NCBI RefSeq assembly: GCF_014333525.1
Contig: NZ_JACSCX010000007.1
Coordinates: 62,001-126,000 of the forward strand
Source of the DNA: Hymenobacter puniceus
GTDB lineage: Bacteria > Bacteroidota > Bacteroidia > Cytophagales > Hymenobacteraceae
Direction of reading: 5' to 3'
DNA length: 64,000 nt
Position numbers and translations under genes: made by a program. The notes under the pieces were generated by a model. That model had not been told where the DNA came from. It did not search any database and saw only the letters and a program-made list of their open reading frames with translations. How positions within the stretch are numbered: position 1 is the first letter of the stretch; every line of letters starts with the position of its first letter. Below are positions 39,940 to 48,308 of this stretch, in pieces.

Positions 39940-41232
39940 ATGCGCTACTATAGCCTCAATCGTCGTTCCCCTTCCGTTGATTTTCAGGCGGCCACGGTAG
40001 CCGGACAGGCGCCCGATGGCGGCTTGTACTTCCCGGAGCAGATTCCGCGCTTTTCCGCCGAATTTCTGGCGCAGCTGCCCAAGCTACCGCGCGCGGAAGT
40101 AGCTTACGAGGTCATACGGCCCTACGTGGGCACCTGCATTCCGGAAGAGGAGCTACGTCGGATCTGCGCCGAAACCGTGGACTTCGCTTTTCCGCTGGTG
40201 CCGGTTTCCAGGCGGATTTCGGCGCTGGAGCTATTTCATGGGCCCACACTGGCGTTTAAAGATGTAGGGGCCCGGTTTATGAGCCGCTGCCTGGGCTACT
40301 TCTCGCGGCAGCAGGCAGCGCCCGTTACGGTGCTGGTGGCCACTTCCGGCGACACCGGCGGGGCCGTAGCCGACGGATTCCTGGGCGTGCCGGGCGTGGA
40401 AGTGGTGATTCTGTATCCGTTGGGCAAAGTCAGCCCGCTGCAGGAAAAGCAGCTCACCACGCTCGGCCGGAATATTACGGCGCTGGAGGTGCGCGGCAAC
40501 TTCGACGACTGCCAGCAGCTGGTGAAGCAGGCGTTTCTGGACCCCAAAGTGGCTCGGCGCCGCCAGCTGACTTCAGCCAACTCTATTAATGTGGCGCGGT
40601 GGCTGCCGCAGCAGTTCTACTACCTGTTTGCGCTGCAGCAGTGGCCGCACACTACGCTGCCGGTGGTAGCGGTGCCCAGCGGCAACTTTGGCAACCTGTG
40701 CGCCGGGCTGCTGGCGCACGCCTCGGGCTTGCCAATCGGCCACTTTATAGCGGCCTGCAACGCCAACGACGCCGTGGCCGATTACCTGCGCACCGGTGCG
40801 TTTGCGGCCCGGCCAGCCGTGGCCACGCTTTCCAATGCCATGGACGTGGGCAACCCCAGCAATTTCGTTCGCATTCTGGAGCTGTTTGGGCAGCAGCACG
40901 CCACCCTGAGTGAGCTGGTCAGCGGCGCCACTATCACCGATGCCCAGACTCAGGACACCATCCGGCGCACCTATCAGCAAACCGGCTACCTGCCTGACCC
41001 GCATGGCGCCGTAGCGCTGCTGGCGCTGGAACAGCGCTTAACCGAACACCCAGCCGCCCAAGGATTTTTTCTGGAAACAGCACACCCCATCAAGTTTCCG
41101 GAGGTGGTAGAGCCAATAATTGGGGCCGCCGTGCCGGTACCGGCCGCCGTGCAGGGCTTGTTCTCGAAGCCCAAACAAAGCGTGCTGCTGGAGCCGCACT
41201 ACGAGGCCCTGCAGGAATTTCTGCTGCGCTGA
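39940..41232 (+). CDS. thrC: Threonine synthase
   Basis: 430 residues from ATG at 39940. PLP lysine in LAFKDVGARFM, phosphate loop in ATSGDTGGAVADGFL, and the N-terminal RYYSLNRRSP...DGGLYFPE signature. SANSINVARWLPQ and PSGNFGNLCAGLLA are also typical. It converts phosphohomoserine to threonine. Last gene of the thr operon. The longer in-frame extension upstream of 39940 lies over thrB and is not coding. Confidence 0.97.
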   Translation: MRYYSLNRRSPSVDFQAATVAGQAPDGGLYFPEQIPRFSAEFLAQLPKLPRAEVAYEVIRPYVGTCIPEEELRRICAETVDFAFPLVPVSRRISALELFHGPTLAFKDVGARFMSRCLGYFSRQQAAPVTVLVATSGDTGGAVADGFLGVPGVEVVILYPLGKVSPLQEKQLTTLGRNITALEVRGNFDDCQQLVKQAFLDPKVARRRQLTSANSINVARWLPQQFYYLFALQQWPHTTLPVVAVPSGNFGNLCAGLLAHASGLPIGHFIAACNANDAVADYLRTGAFAARPAVATLSNAMDVGNPSNFVRILELFGQQHATLSELVSGATITDAQTQDTIRRTYQQTGYLPDPHGAVALLALEQRLTEHPAAQGFFLETAHPIKFPEVVEPIIGAAVPVPAAVQGLFSKPKQSVLLEPHYEALQEFLLR

Positions 41233-41326
41233 GAAGCAAGGTAAAGTCTGTAGGACTGCTTGCTCTGCAAACGAAGAGCCGCTTGCCCTGTTTATCTTGC
41301 CGACTCCACCTTTCGCTACCTAGTTA

Positions 41327-42004
41327 ATGCGCCATTTCCTTCGCACCGCCGGGGCTGCTACACTGCTCCTGGTCGCAGCCTGCCGCCCCGACCAGATTGA
41401 GCACCTGCGTGAAAGCAAAAGAATTGGGGCGGAGGCTGAAAACTGGGTGGTGAAGCGCATCATGCCCGAAGACCTGCTTCGCGCCACTCGCTGGGCCGGC
41501 GACTCGCTCACTCGCCACGCCGACCGGGAGCTACTGCGCGTGCTGCGCGAAAAGCTGGCCGAAGGTGGCGTGGTGGCTGCCCTGCCCTACTGCCGCCCCG
41601 AGACATTTCCGCGCGTCGATTCGGTGGCCAAGGTATTGCAGGCCAGCGCCCGCCGGGTAAGCAGCAAGCCGCGCAACCCCGCCAACCAGGCCGCCCTCAC
41701 CGCTCTTGATCTGCAGCCCGACACCACCCGCCAGGTGACCCGGCCCAACGCCGAGACGTTCTTCTACCAGCGCCCCATCGTCGCCAACGACGCGCTGTGT
41801 TTGCGCTGCCACGGCAAGGTTGGCAAAGACCTGAGCGCCGCCGACTACGCCCTCATCCGCAAGCAGTTTGCGCAGGACCAGGCCACCGGCTACGCGCTGG
41901 GTGAGCCCATGGGCGTGTGGCGCCTCACGCTCAAGCGCCCCGGCGTGGCCGAGTTCTGGACGATGAAAACCCGCAAGATTCCGAAGCGCCGCAAGCTATT
42001 TTAG
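41327..42004 (+). CDS. DUF3365 (Tll0287-like) c-type haem lipoprotein
   Basis: 225 residues. Lipobox VAAC at Cys19. The C-terminal half carries a CxxCH haem site in LCLRCHGKVG (about residues 158-167) inside a DUF3365 domain: FFYQRPIVAND, then the ending LGEPMGVWRLTL. These are PAS-like haem sensors, periplasmic when not fused to a kinase. No signalling partner is next to it, so it may sense redox or a gas, or have an electron role. Ends in a basic tail KTRKIPKRRKLF. Confidence 0.85.
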   Translation: MRHFLRTAGAATLLLVAACRPDQIEHLRESKRIGAEAENWVVKRIMPEDLLRATRWAGDSLTRHADRELLRVLREKLAEGGVVAALPYCRPETFPRVDSVAKVLQASARRVSSKPRNPANQAALTALDLQPDTTRQVTRPNAETFFYQRPIVANDALCLRCHGKVGKDLSAADYALIRKQFAQDQATGYALGEPMGVWRLTLKRPGVAEFWTMKTRKIPKRRKLF

Positions 42005-42111
42005 CGTCCGTAGTTGCTACTGTTGCTACGTAGTAGCACCGCTTTGGTGGCCTGGTCTGGCCGCAAGCCCGCAGACGATTACTCCCGTATCTATCTACAA
42101 TCCTGTTACCT

Positions 42112-42861
42112 ATGAACCGCTACCTTGTACTATTACTGCTACTTTATTTTGCTGCCGGCCCAGCTTGGGCGCAGGAGGCCACGCTGCCAAAAGCCAAGCT
42201 CAACGACTGCTACCGCGTGGTGGGCAAAGACAGCGTGGTGTTCTACTACTCTGATGAGTACGTGCTGACGCCGCCCGGATGCGCCACCATCCGGCGCCAC
42301 GTGCGCCTCGACAGTGCCGGCCGTTTCCAGGGCTTTGTGCGCGACTATCGACTGGCCAACAACATGCTGCAGGTGCAGGGCGCCTACCGAACCGGGCGCA
42401 AAGAAGGCGTTTTCGAAATCTATCATCCGAATGGCGAGCTGGCAGCCAGAGGCCGCTACCTGCAGGGCCGGGAAGTGGGCGACTGGGCATACTGGTACCC
42501 AACGGGCCGGCCACGCCAGATCCTGAGCTTCCGCGACGGCCACGCCCCCCTGATTCAGCAGTTCTGGAACGAAACCGGTACCCAGCTCGTGAAGGATGGC
42601 AATGGCACCTGGTACCGCAACGAAATGGGCCTGAATCTGGCAGGGTCGGTGCAGCAGGGTGTTCCGGATGGCCGTTGGGTGCTGCGCCGCCTCGCCAATG
42701 AAACCATAGTAGTGCGCGAGATTTTCAAGGATGGCTACTTCCGGAGCGGCATTCTAGTCGATACTCTGGAAACCTACCAGGACGAGTCGAGGCTGGAAAT
42801 TGCCGATTGGGACGCCTACAGCCAGGGCGAGGTATACACGCTTAATAAAGTATGCCCCTAG
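42112..42861 (+). CDS. Secreted MORN-repeat (YwqK-like) protein
   Basis: 249 residues. Signal peptide 1-20. MORN-like units are visible in the middle: GAYRTGRKEGVFEIYHPNGELAARGRYLQG and REVGDWAYWYPTGRPRQILSFRDG, then VQQGVPDGRWVLRRL. Homologues are often named YwqK family antitoxins, but an exported one is unlikely to neutralise an intracellular toxin, so a structural or surface role is more likely. Stand-alone gene. Confidence 0.82.
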   Translation: MNRYLVLLLLLYFAAGPAWAQEATLPKAKLNDCYRVVGKDSVVFYYSDEYVLTPPGCATIRRHVRLDSAGRFQGFVRDYRLANNMLQVQGAYRTGRKEGVFEIYHPNGELAARGRYLQGREVGDWAYWYPTGRPRQILSFRDGHAPLIQQFWNETGTQLVKDGNGTWYRNEMGLNLAGSVQQGVPDGRWVLRRLANETIVVREIFKDGYFRSGILVDTLETYQDESRLEIADWDAYSQGEVYTLNKVCP

Positions 42862-42951
42862 CCTTTCCGCCGGCGTGGTGCGCATTACCTAACCCTCCGC
42901 AGACTTGGTGCGGCCCCAACCTTCCGGGCGGTTTTGGAGTTTGGGGCTGAT

Positions 42952-44223
42952 ATGACTGCTTCCTCTTCTGACCTCTCCGCGCCCATCATTATTGTTGGGG
43001 CTGGCATGGCCGGCCTCACTTGTGCCAACTACCTGCACCGCGCCGGCCGCGCTGTGGTGGTGCTGGAAGCGGCCGAAGCCGTGGGTGGCCGCGTCCGCAC
43101 CGACAGTACGCCCGAGGGCTTCCGTCTCGACCGGGGCTTTCAGGTGCTGCTGACCAAGTATCCTGAAGTGCAGCGCCTGCTCGACTACGGCGCGCTAAAT
43201 TTGAAAACCTTCCGCTCCGGCGCAGTTATCCGGTTGGCTTCCGGCCAGGAAACCACTTTGCGCAACCCGTTGCGTCAGCCCATAGCAGCTCTGCCAGCGG
43301 CCGTATCCCCGATTGGCACGCTGATGGACAAGCTGCGCATTGCCAGCCTAGCCCAGCACGTGGCGCGCAGCAGCAGCGAGGAACTCCTGAACCGGCCATC
43401 TACTGATACGCTTACGTTTCTGCGCCGCTATGGCTGGAGCGAGCAAATCATCGACAACTTCTTCCGGCCATTCTTTGGAGGCGTATTTCTGGACCGCAGC
43501 CTGACTACGGCCAGCAATTTTTTTGAGTTTGTGTTCAAGCAGTTTGTGGAGGGCGACGCCGTGGTACCGGCGCTGGGCATGCAGCAGATTCCGGAGCAGC
43601 TGGCCGCCCGCTTGCCCGCCGGCACCGTGCGCCTCAACTCGGCGGTAGAAGCCATCGACGGCACCACCGTACGCCTGCGAGGCGGCGAAACGCTGCAGGC
43701 GGCGGCCGTGGTGGTGGCTACCGAAGGCAACACCGCTTCGGAGTTGTTGCCAGCGCTGCCCCAGGCGCCGGCCACTACCTGGCGCCGCACCACCTGCACC
43801 TACTTTTCGGCCCTCTCTTCCCCCGCCCACCACGACCGACTGCTGCGCCTCAACGCTATGCCGGGGCAGTTGTCGCACAACGTGTGCTTTCCGTCGGATG
43901 TCTCTGCTGACTATGCGCCCACGGGCCGTACGCTGGTTTCGGTGAGCACCCATGGCGAGCATGGCCTGCCCGAAACCACCCTCACCACCATGCTGCGGGC
44001 CGAACTGATGCTGTGGTTTGGGGAAGAAGTCAGCCAGTGGGAGCATCTGCGCACCTACGAGCTGCCGTACGCACTGCCCGTGTACGCCGCCGGCCAGCCG
44101 GTGCAGCAGCCTCAGCGCATCAGCGCCACGCTCTACCGCTGCGGCGACGTCACGGCTTATCCGTCGCTGAACGCCGCCATGGCCTCCGGCCGGGAAGTGG
44201 CTGAGATGCTGCTCCAGGACTAA
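42952..44223 (+). CDS. FAD-dependent amine oxidase / phytoene-desaturase-like oxidoreductase
   Basis: 423 residues from ATG at 42952. Dinucleotide fold IIIVGAGMAGLTCANYL then VLEAAEAVGGRVRT (about residues 12-55), the RLDRGFQVLL segment, and a C-terminal FAD-binding end GDVTAYPSLNAAMASGREVAEML. It belongs to the flavin amine oxidase superfamily, in the group annotated protoporphyrinogen- or carotene-oxidase-like. Substrate uncertain. The gene overlaps the xth stop by 4 bp tail to tail. Confidence 0.9.
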   Translation: MTASSSDLSAPIIIVGAGMAGLTCANYLHRAGRAVVVLEAAEAVGGRVRTDSTPEGFRLDRGFQVLLTKYPEVQRLLDYGALNLKTFRSGAVIRLASGQETTLRNPLRQPIAALPAAVSPIGTLMDKLRIASLAQHVARSSSEELLNRPSTDTLTFLRRYGWSEQIIDNFFRPFFGGVFLDRSLTTASNFFEFVFKQFVEGDAVVPALGMQQIPEQLAARLPAGTVRLNSAVEAIDGTTVRLRGGETLQAAAVVVATEGNTASELLPALPQAPATTWRRTTCTYFSALSSPAHHDRLLRLNAMPGQLSHNVCFPSDVSADYAPTGRTLVSVSTHGEHGLPETTLTTMLRAELMLWFGEEVSQWEHLRTYELPYALPVYAAGQPVQQPQRISATLYRCGDVTAYPSLNAAMASGREVAEMLLQD

Positions 44224-44990
44224 CCCTGGCTGATTTCTACCCACACCGGGCAGTGGTCGGAATGCACGGCGTCGGGTAGCAGGCCGGCGCCGGCGAGGCG
44301 AGGCGTCAATTCCGTATCTACCAGCAGATGGTCGAGGCGCCAGCCCACGTTGCGGGCGCGCGAGCCGGCGCGGTAGCTCCACCAGGAGTAGTGGCCGGGC
44401 GCGTCGCCGTGCTGGTGCCGGAACGAGTCGGTGCAGCCATCAGCCAGAAAGTCTTTGAACCACTGTCGTTCCTCGGGCGTGTAGCCGGGGCTGTTCTGGT
44501 TGGCCTTAGGGTTGTGCAGATCAATAGCTGTCTGGCAGCAGTTGAAGTCGCCACCGATAACGAGCTGGCGGCCTTCGGCGCGCAGCTGCCGCACATAGTC
44601 GCGGAAAAAGTGCAGCCATTCCACCTTGAACGCCTGCCGCTCCGGCCCGCTCGTGCCCGAAGGCATGTACACGTTCAGCACCGAAAGCGCACCAAAATCC
44701 AGCCGCAGCACGCGGCCTTCGATGTCATACAGGTCCGCGCCGCAGCCTACGGCAACGGCTGTGGGTGCTTGCTTCGTGAAGGTGGCCACGCCGCTGTAGC
44801 CGGGCTTCTGGGCAGGGTGCAGATACGCTTCATAGCCCAGCGCCGCGAATCCCGCTACGTCCAGCGGTTCGCGGCCCGCCTTGATTTCCTGCACGCACAG
44901 CACATCGGGCTGGGTTTGCTGCACCCACTCCAGCAAACCCTTGCTCACGGCTGAGCGCAACCCGTTGACGTTGTAGCTGATGATGTGCAT
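44220..44990 (-). CDS. xth: Exodeoxyribonuclease III (AP endonuclease)
   Basis: 256 residues. Endonuclease/exonuclease/phosphatase fold: SYNVNGLRS, LCVQEIKA with the metal Glu, NVYMPSG, GDFNCCQTAIDLHNPKANQ and the closing SDHCPVWVEI with the catalytic Asp-His. It repairs abasic sites and trims 3' ends in base-excision repair. The start is ATG at 44990. A REP-like hairpin lies just upstream. Confidence 0.95.
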   Translation of the reverse strand: MHIISYNVNGLRSAVSKGLLEWVQQTQPDVLCVQEIKAGREPLDVAGFAALGYEAYLHPAQKPGYSGVATFTKQAPTAVAVGCGADLYDIEGRVLRLDFGALSVLNVYMPSGTSGPERQAFKVEWLHFFRDYVRQLRAEGRQLVIGGDFNCCQTAIDLHNPKANQNSPGYTPEERQWFKDFLADGCTDSFRHQHGDAPGHYSWWSYRAGSRARNVGWRLDHLLVDTELTPRLAGAGLLPDAVHSDHCPVWVEISQG

Positions 44991-45024
44991 GTAGTGGATT
45001 TTTGGGTTGGTGGAATACCTCTGC

Positions 45025-45114
45025 TATCCTGAGCCTGCAAGGAACCTTATCACGCCAGAACGATGACGTTTAGCCAGTACAGAAGTGATAAGGTCCTTCG
45101 CAAGCTCAGGATGA
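45025..45114. repeat. REP/MITE-like inverted repeat, copy D
   Basis: TATCCTGAGCCTGCAAGGAACC (45025-45046) onwards to CTTATCAC (45053) pairs with GTGATAAGGTCCTT (45085-45098) onwards to CTCAGGATGA (45114), with few mismatches. It shares the TCATnCTGAGC start with copies A and C. Confidence 0.75.
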
Positions 45115-45127
45115 CAGAAGATTTCAT

Positions 45128-45493
45128 TTACTCGCCGCCCATTTCAGCGAAATACTCCAGAATATGCCACTTGAGCATTCGTTCCTGTTCTTTCAGGCTG
45201 GCAAACGGCACGGGCTTCACCAGCCGGAAATGCGGCCAGCCCTCCTCGTCTACCTGCTCCAGCTCGTAGTAGCCGGAAAGGCTAAACAGGCGGCAGGTGG
45301 CAATGTGCATCAGGTCCTGCTTTTGCTCTTTGGTGAAAGGCCCGGCGCCCTGGCCCAGCTCTTGCACACCTATCAGCAGCAGTAGCGCGTTCAGGTCGGG
45401 CTTTTTACCGAACCGCTCGCGCATCTGGTTCATGAAACCGTACCAGCGTTCTTCAAACTGGGTTTCGGTTTCGTCGGGGTGCATGAGGCTCAT
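45128..45493 (-). CDS. Conserved hypothetical protein
   Basis: 121 residues, no signal or membrane segment. Marks: FEERWYGFMNQMRERFGKKPDLNALLLLIGVQELG, a T-x-E-Q-K-Q-D-L-MHIATCRLFSLSGYYELE core, and ending MLKWHILEYFAEMGGE. It looks like a compact helical protein conserved in Cytophagales, with no known role. Its ATG overlaps the stop of the AhpD-like gene by 4 bp, so the two are coupled. Confidence 0.82.
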   Translation of the reverse strand: MSLMHPDETETQFEERWYGFMNQMRERFGKKPDLNALLLLIGVQELGQGAGPFTKEQKQDLMHIATCRLFSLSGYYELEQVDEEGWPHFRLVKPVPFASLKEQERMLKWHILEYFAEMGGE

Positions 45494-45867
45494 GCGTCGT
45501 GGTGGTGTTCAGGGGCGGCCTCTACGGCTTCCGTTTTCAGAATCTCCCAGTACTCCACGGCCCGGCGGAAGTGCGGTATCACAATGCTGCCGCCGATGAG
45601 GTTGGCAATGGCAAACACCTCGTAGATTTCCTCGTCGGTGAGCTTTTCCTCGAAGCACTTGCCCAAGTGGTACTTGATGCAGTCGTCGCAGCGCAGCACC
45701 ATAGAGCAGGCAAGGCCCAGCATCTCCTTGGTTTTCACATCCACGGCGCCGGCCTGGTACGTGTTGGTGTCGAGGTTGAAGAAGCGCTTGATGACCTTAT
45801 TATCAGCAGCCATGATCTTCTCGTTCATGCGCTGGCGGTATTCGTTGAATTCAGTTACTTGCGACAT
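45490..45867 (-). CDS. AhpD-like carboxymuconolactone decarboxylase family protein
   Basis: 125 residues from ATG at 45867. All-helical AhpD-like fold with the redox pair CDDC in MVLRCDDCIKYHL and the downstream His. LTDEEIYEVFAIANLIGGSIVIPHFRRAVEYW is a family pattern. It probably acts as a thiol-dependent peroxidase or its reducing partner. It is first in a two-gene operon with the 45128 gene. The C terminus ends in a His run (PEHHHDA). Confidence 0.9.
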   Translation of the reverse strand: MSQVTEFNEYRQRMNEKIMAADNKVIKRFFNLDTNTYQAGAVDVKTKEMLGLACSMVLRCDDCIKYHLGKCFEEKLTDEEIYEVFAIANLIGGSIVIPHFRRAVEYWEILKTEAVEAAPEHHHDA

Positions 45868-46114
45868 ATCGTTGATGAGGTAATAAGGTGAATTGCAGCA
45901 CCGTAGCACGAAGCCTGCGCTCCGCGTTCCACTAAACGGCTCGCTACCAAGTCGTTTTGCTACAGCAACGTGATACGAAGCACAGACTTCGCCATACTGC
46001 AACTATGACCGTGAGTTGCTACTTTCAATCCGGCCCGTTCTAACCGCGAAATTAAACAGAAGTTCGCCAGCGTTTGCCGCCGGGCCTATCCTGTTACTAT
46101 TAATGCCATTTGTT

Positions 46115-46819
46115 ATGCGTGCCGCCGCTGCCACTATTCTTGCCGATTTCTGGGGTTTGATTTTCCCACGGGTGTGCCTGGGTTGCCAGGAGCCGCTGGC
46201 CCGCGGCGAGGAGCACCTCTGTACCGGCTGCCGCGCCCAGCTTCCTTACACCGACTACCACCTGCTGCCCGCAGCCGACAACCCGCTGGCGCGCCGCTTC
46301 TGGGGCAAGCTGCCCGTGCGCCACGCCCTGAGCTACCTGCGGTTTTTGCGCCGCGGCCGGGTGCAGCACCTGCTGCATCAGCTCAAGTACCAAGGCCAGC
46401 GCGACGTAGGCTTGGCCCTCGGCCGCTGGTACGGCCACGACCTGGCCGCTACGGGCTTCACCTTCGACCTCATCGTGCCGGTGCCGTTGCACCCGCGCAA
46501 GCTGGCCCGGCGCGGCTTCAATCAGTCCGACCCTTTTGCCGAGGGCCTTGCCGAAGCGCTGCACACGCCCTGGCACGCCACCGCCTTGCGCCGCACCTCT
46601 CATACCGATTCTCAGACCCGCAAAAACCGGGTGCAGCGCTGGCAGAACGTAGCCGAAGTATTTGAAGTAGCCGATGCCTCCGCCATCCAGGGCAAGCACG
46701 TGCTGGTCGTAGATGATGTGCTGACTACCGGCGCCACCCTCGAAGCCTGCGCCGCCGCGCTTTTGGCAGCCGGCGCCGCCGAAGTCAGCATTGCCACTAT
46801 TGCCTGCGCTGACCGCTAA
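46115..46819 (+). CDS. comF: ComF family phosphoribosyltransferase-like protein
   Basis: 234 residues from ATG at 46115 (46103 is an alternative). N-terminal zinc-ribbon-like CLGC...CTGC, then YLRFLRRGRVQHLLHQLKYQGQRD and VPVPLHPRKLARRGFNQSDPFAEGLA. The PRPP loop is VLVVDDVLTTGATLEACAAAL. ComF proteins are linked to DNA uptake and recombination. Its stop TAA borders repeat-arm hairpin v. Confidence 0.93.
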   Translation: MRAAAATILADFWGLIFPRVCLGCQEPLARGEEHLCTGCRAQLPYTDYHLLPAADNPLARRFWGKLPVRHALSYLRFLRRGRVQHLLHQLKYQGQRDVGLALGRWYGHDLAATGFTFDLIVPVPLHPRKLARRGFNQSDPFAEGLAEALHTPWHATALRRTSHTDSQTRKNRVQRWQNVAEVFEVADASAIQGKHVLVVDDVLTTGATLEACAAALLAAGAAEVSIATIACADR

Positions 46820-47002
46820 TCACGGATTCTCACGGATATTCCGCGGATTTCACGGATTTTGTGGACGGCGCTAAGTTGCTTACTTCAACCAGACTACAAT
46901 AAAAAGAGGCTTGCCGGTTGGCAAGCCTCTTCGTTTTAAATGAGCGTCAATCGTCCACAAAATCCGTGAAATCCGCGAACAATCCGCGACAATCCGTGGT
47001 CC
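46818..47002. repeat. Repeat-arm hairpin v (CACGGATT words) between comF and gldJ
   Basis: The left arm, directly after the comF stop, holds repeats of CACGGAT(T) at 46820-46858. A perfect 26-bp core (46842-46867, CGCGGATTTCACGGATTTTG onward) pairs with 46952-46977. The right arm repeats AATCCGTG and AATCCGCG up to 46999, next to the gldJ stop at 47003. A terminator is nested inside. Confidence 0.85.
46904..46931. terminator. Terminator nested in repeat-arm hairpin v
   Basis: AAGAGGCTTGCC (46904-46915) pairs with GGCAAGCCTCTT (46920-46931), with A-rich and T-rich flanks. It can serve both convergent genes. Confidence 0.85.
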
Positions 47003-48241
47003 TTACTTGTTCGAGCCAGCGTTGATCATAGCGCAGCGGAAGCCGATGGTGGCCGTAGCCGAGTCTTCAGCCATGAAGCGGCGCGTACCCGGCGACAGCC
47101 AGTACGCTACGTCGCGCCACGAACCGCCTTTGTACACCCGCACGTGGTCGTCGATCAGCGACTGGTAGCCTTTCTTGTCGTACTTCTCCGACGGGTCAAG
47201 GAAGCCGTTGCGGCGGAAGGGGTTCAAATCTTCTACGTCTTCAAACGAAAGTGGACGGTAAATATCCTGCACCCACTCGTTCACGTTGCCCGACATGTTG
47301 TACAGGCCGTAGTCGTTCGGTGGGTAAGCGTAGATGTACTCCGTAATCATGGCGCCGTCGTTGAGCGAGCCGGCAATACCGGCGTAGTCACCGCGGCCAC
47401 GCTTGAAGTTGGCGAGGAACTGGCCCATCTTACCGCCATACGAGTTCCGCACCTGGCGGCCATCCCATGGGTAGATGCGCTTGTTCTCCTGGTTTTCGTT
47501 GCCGGTTTCCTGGGTACCGATGAGGGCCTGCGCCGCATATTCCCACTCTGCCTCGGTGGGCAGGCGGTAGTTCGGCAGCGTGTTGCCGTTTTCAATTGCC
47601 ACTTTGGCTTTGCCTTCGGCTCCTTCAGCAGCAGCGTCGTCGCCTTTCTTTCTGCGCTTAAACAGACCACCGCCGCCGCCGCTCTCTTCCGAGTTGCCAG
47701 CCAGCGTTTCGTTCACCTTCGACGTACGCCAGGTGCAATAGTCGTTGGCCTGCAGCCAGCTTACGCCCACCACCGGGAAGAAGCGGAAGCCGGGGTAACG
47801 CAGGTAGTAGTCTACGTACGGGTCGTTGAACGACAGCTCGCGCGCCCATACTGTAGTATCAGGCAAAGCGGACTGATAGAACTCCTCCGACGAGTCTTTG
47901 CGGATGAAGTGCAGGTATTCCAGCCAGTGGATGTTGGCCACCTCGGCTTCGTCCATGTAGAACGAGGCGATGGTCACGGTGCGCTCCACGTTGTCGTGGG
48001 TCATCGTTACGTCCTCTTCCTGCGAGCCGAGTACGGTGCGGCCACCTTCAATAAAGATAAGGCCCGGGCCTTCGGGAATGCCGGCATAATCCGCCACTTT
48101 CATCCCCTCTTCGGTATTATAATCGATGCCCGTAGTGGAGCTATACTTACCGGGTTTAGTAGCAGTCGGCGGACCGCTTTTGCAGGAAGCCAAAGCGCAG
48201 GCTCCTACGACCGCAAAACGCAGGTACTTGGAAAAATTCAT
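47003..48241 (-). CDS. gldJ: Gliding-motility lipoprotein GldJ (SUMF1/FGE fold)
   Basis: 412 residues from ATG at 48241; the longer frame upstream overlaps the PorP/SprF gene. Lipobox LASC. SUMF1-like domain: GPGLIFIEGG, then SFYMDEAEVANIHWLEYL, SALPDTTVWARELSFND and YLRYPGFRFFPVVGVSWLQANDYCTWR, which match GldJ rather than GldK. Further PNYRLPTEAEWEYAA and the closing YKGGSWRDVAYWLSPGTRRF. GldJ is a core part of gliding and needed for GldK stability and type IX secretion in Flavobacterium; here the same role is inferred. Stop adjoins hairpin v. Confidence 0.92.
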   Translation of the reverse strand: MNFSKYLRFAVVGACALASCKSGPPTATKPGKYSSTTGIDYNTEEGMKVADYAGIPEGPGLIFIEGGRTVLGSQEEDVTMTHDNVERTVTIASFYMDEAEVANIHWLEYLHFIRKDSSEEFYQSALPDTTVWARELSFNDPYVDYYLRYPGFRFFPVVGVSWLQANDYCTWRTSKVNETLAGNSEESGGGGGLFKRRKKGDDAAAEGAEGKAKVAIENGNTLPNYRLPTEAEWEYAAQALIGTQETGNENQENKRIYPWDGRQVRNSYGGKMGQFLANFKRGRGDYAGIAGSLNDGAMITEYIYAYPPNDYGLYNMSGNVNEWVQDIYRPLSFEDVEDLNPFRRNGFLDPSEKYDKKGYQSLIDDHVRVYKGGSWRDVAYWLSPGTRRFMAEDSATATIGFRCAMINAGSNK

Positions 48242-48308
48242 GATTGAGTTGAAACTACCTGTTAGAAAACGTTTTAGGCAAGGCAAGTTGCTGCAATAAT
48301 ACAACAAT

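Noticed and set aside
42112..42861. YwqK protein as half of a toxin-antitoxin pair
   Set aside because: It has a signal peptide and no small toxin gene is next to it, so the antitoxin name common in databases is not supported.
47144..48247. 367-codon frame on the plus strand
   Set aside because: Antisense shadow of gldJ.
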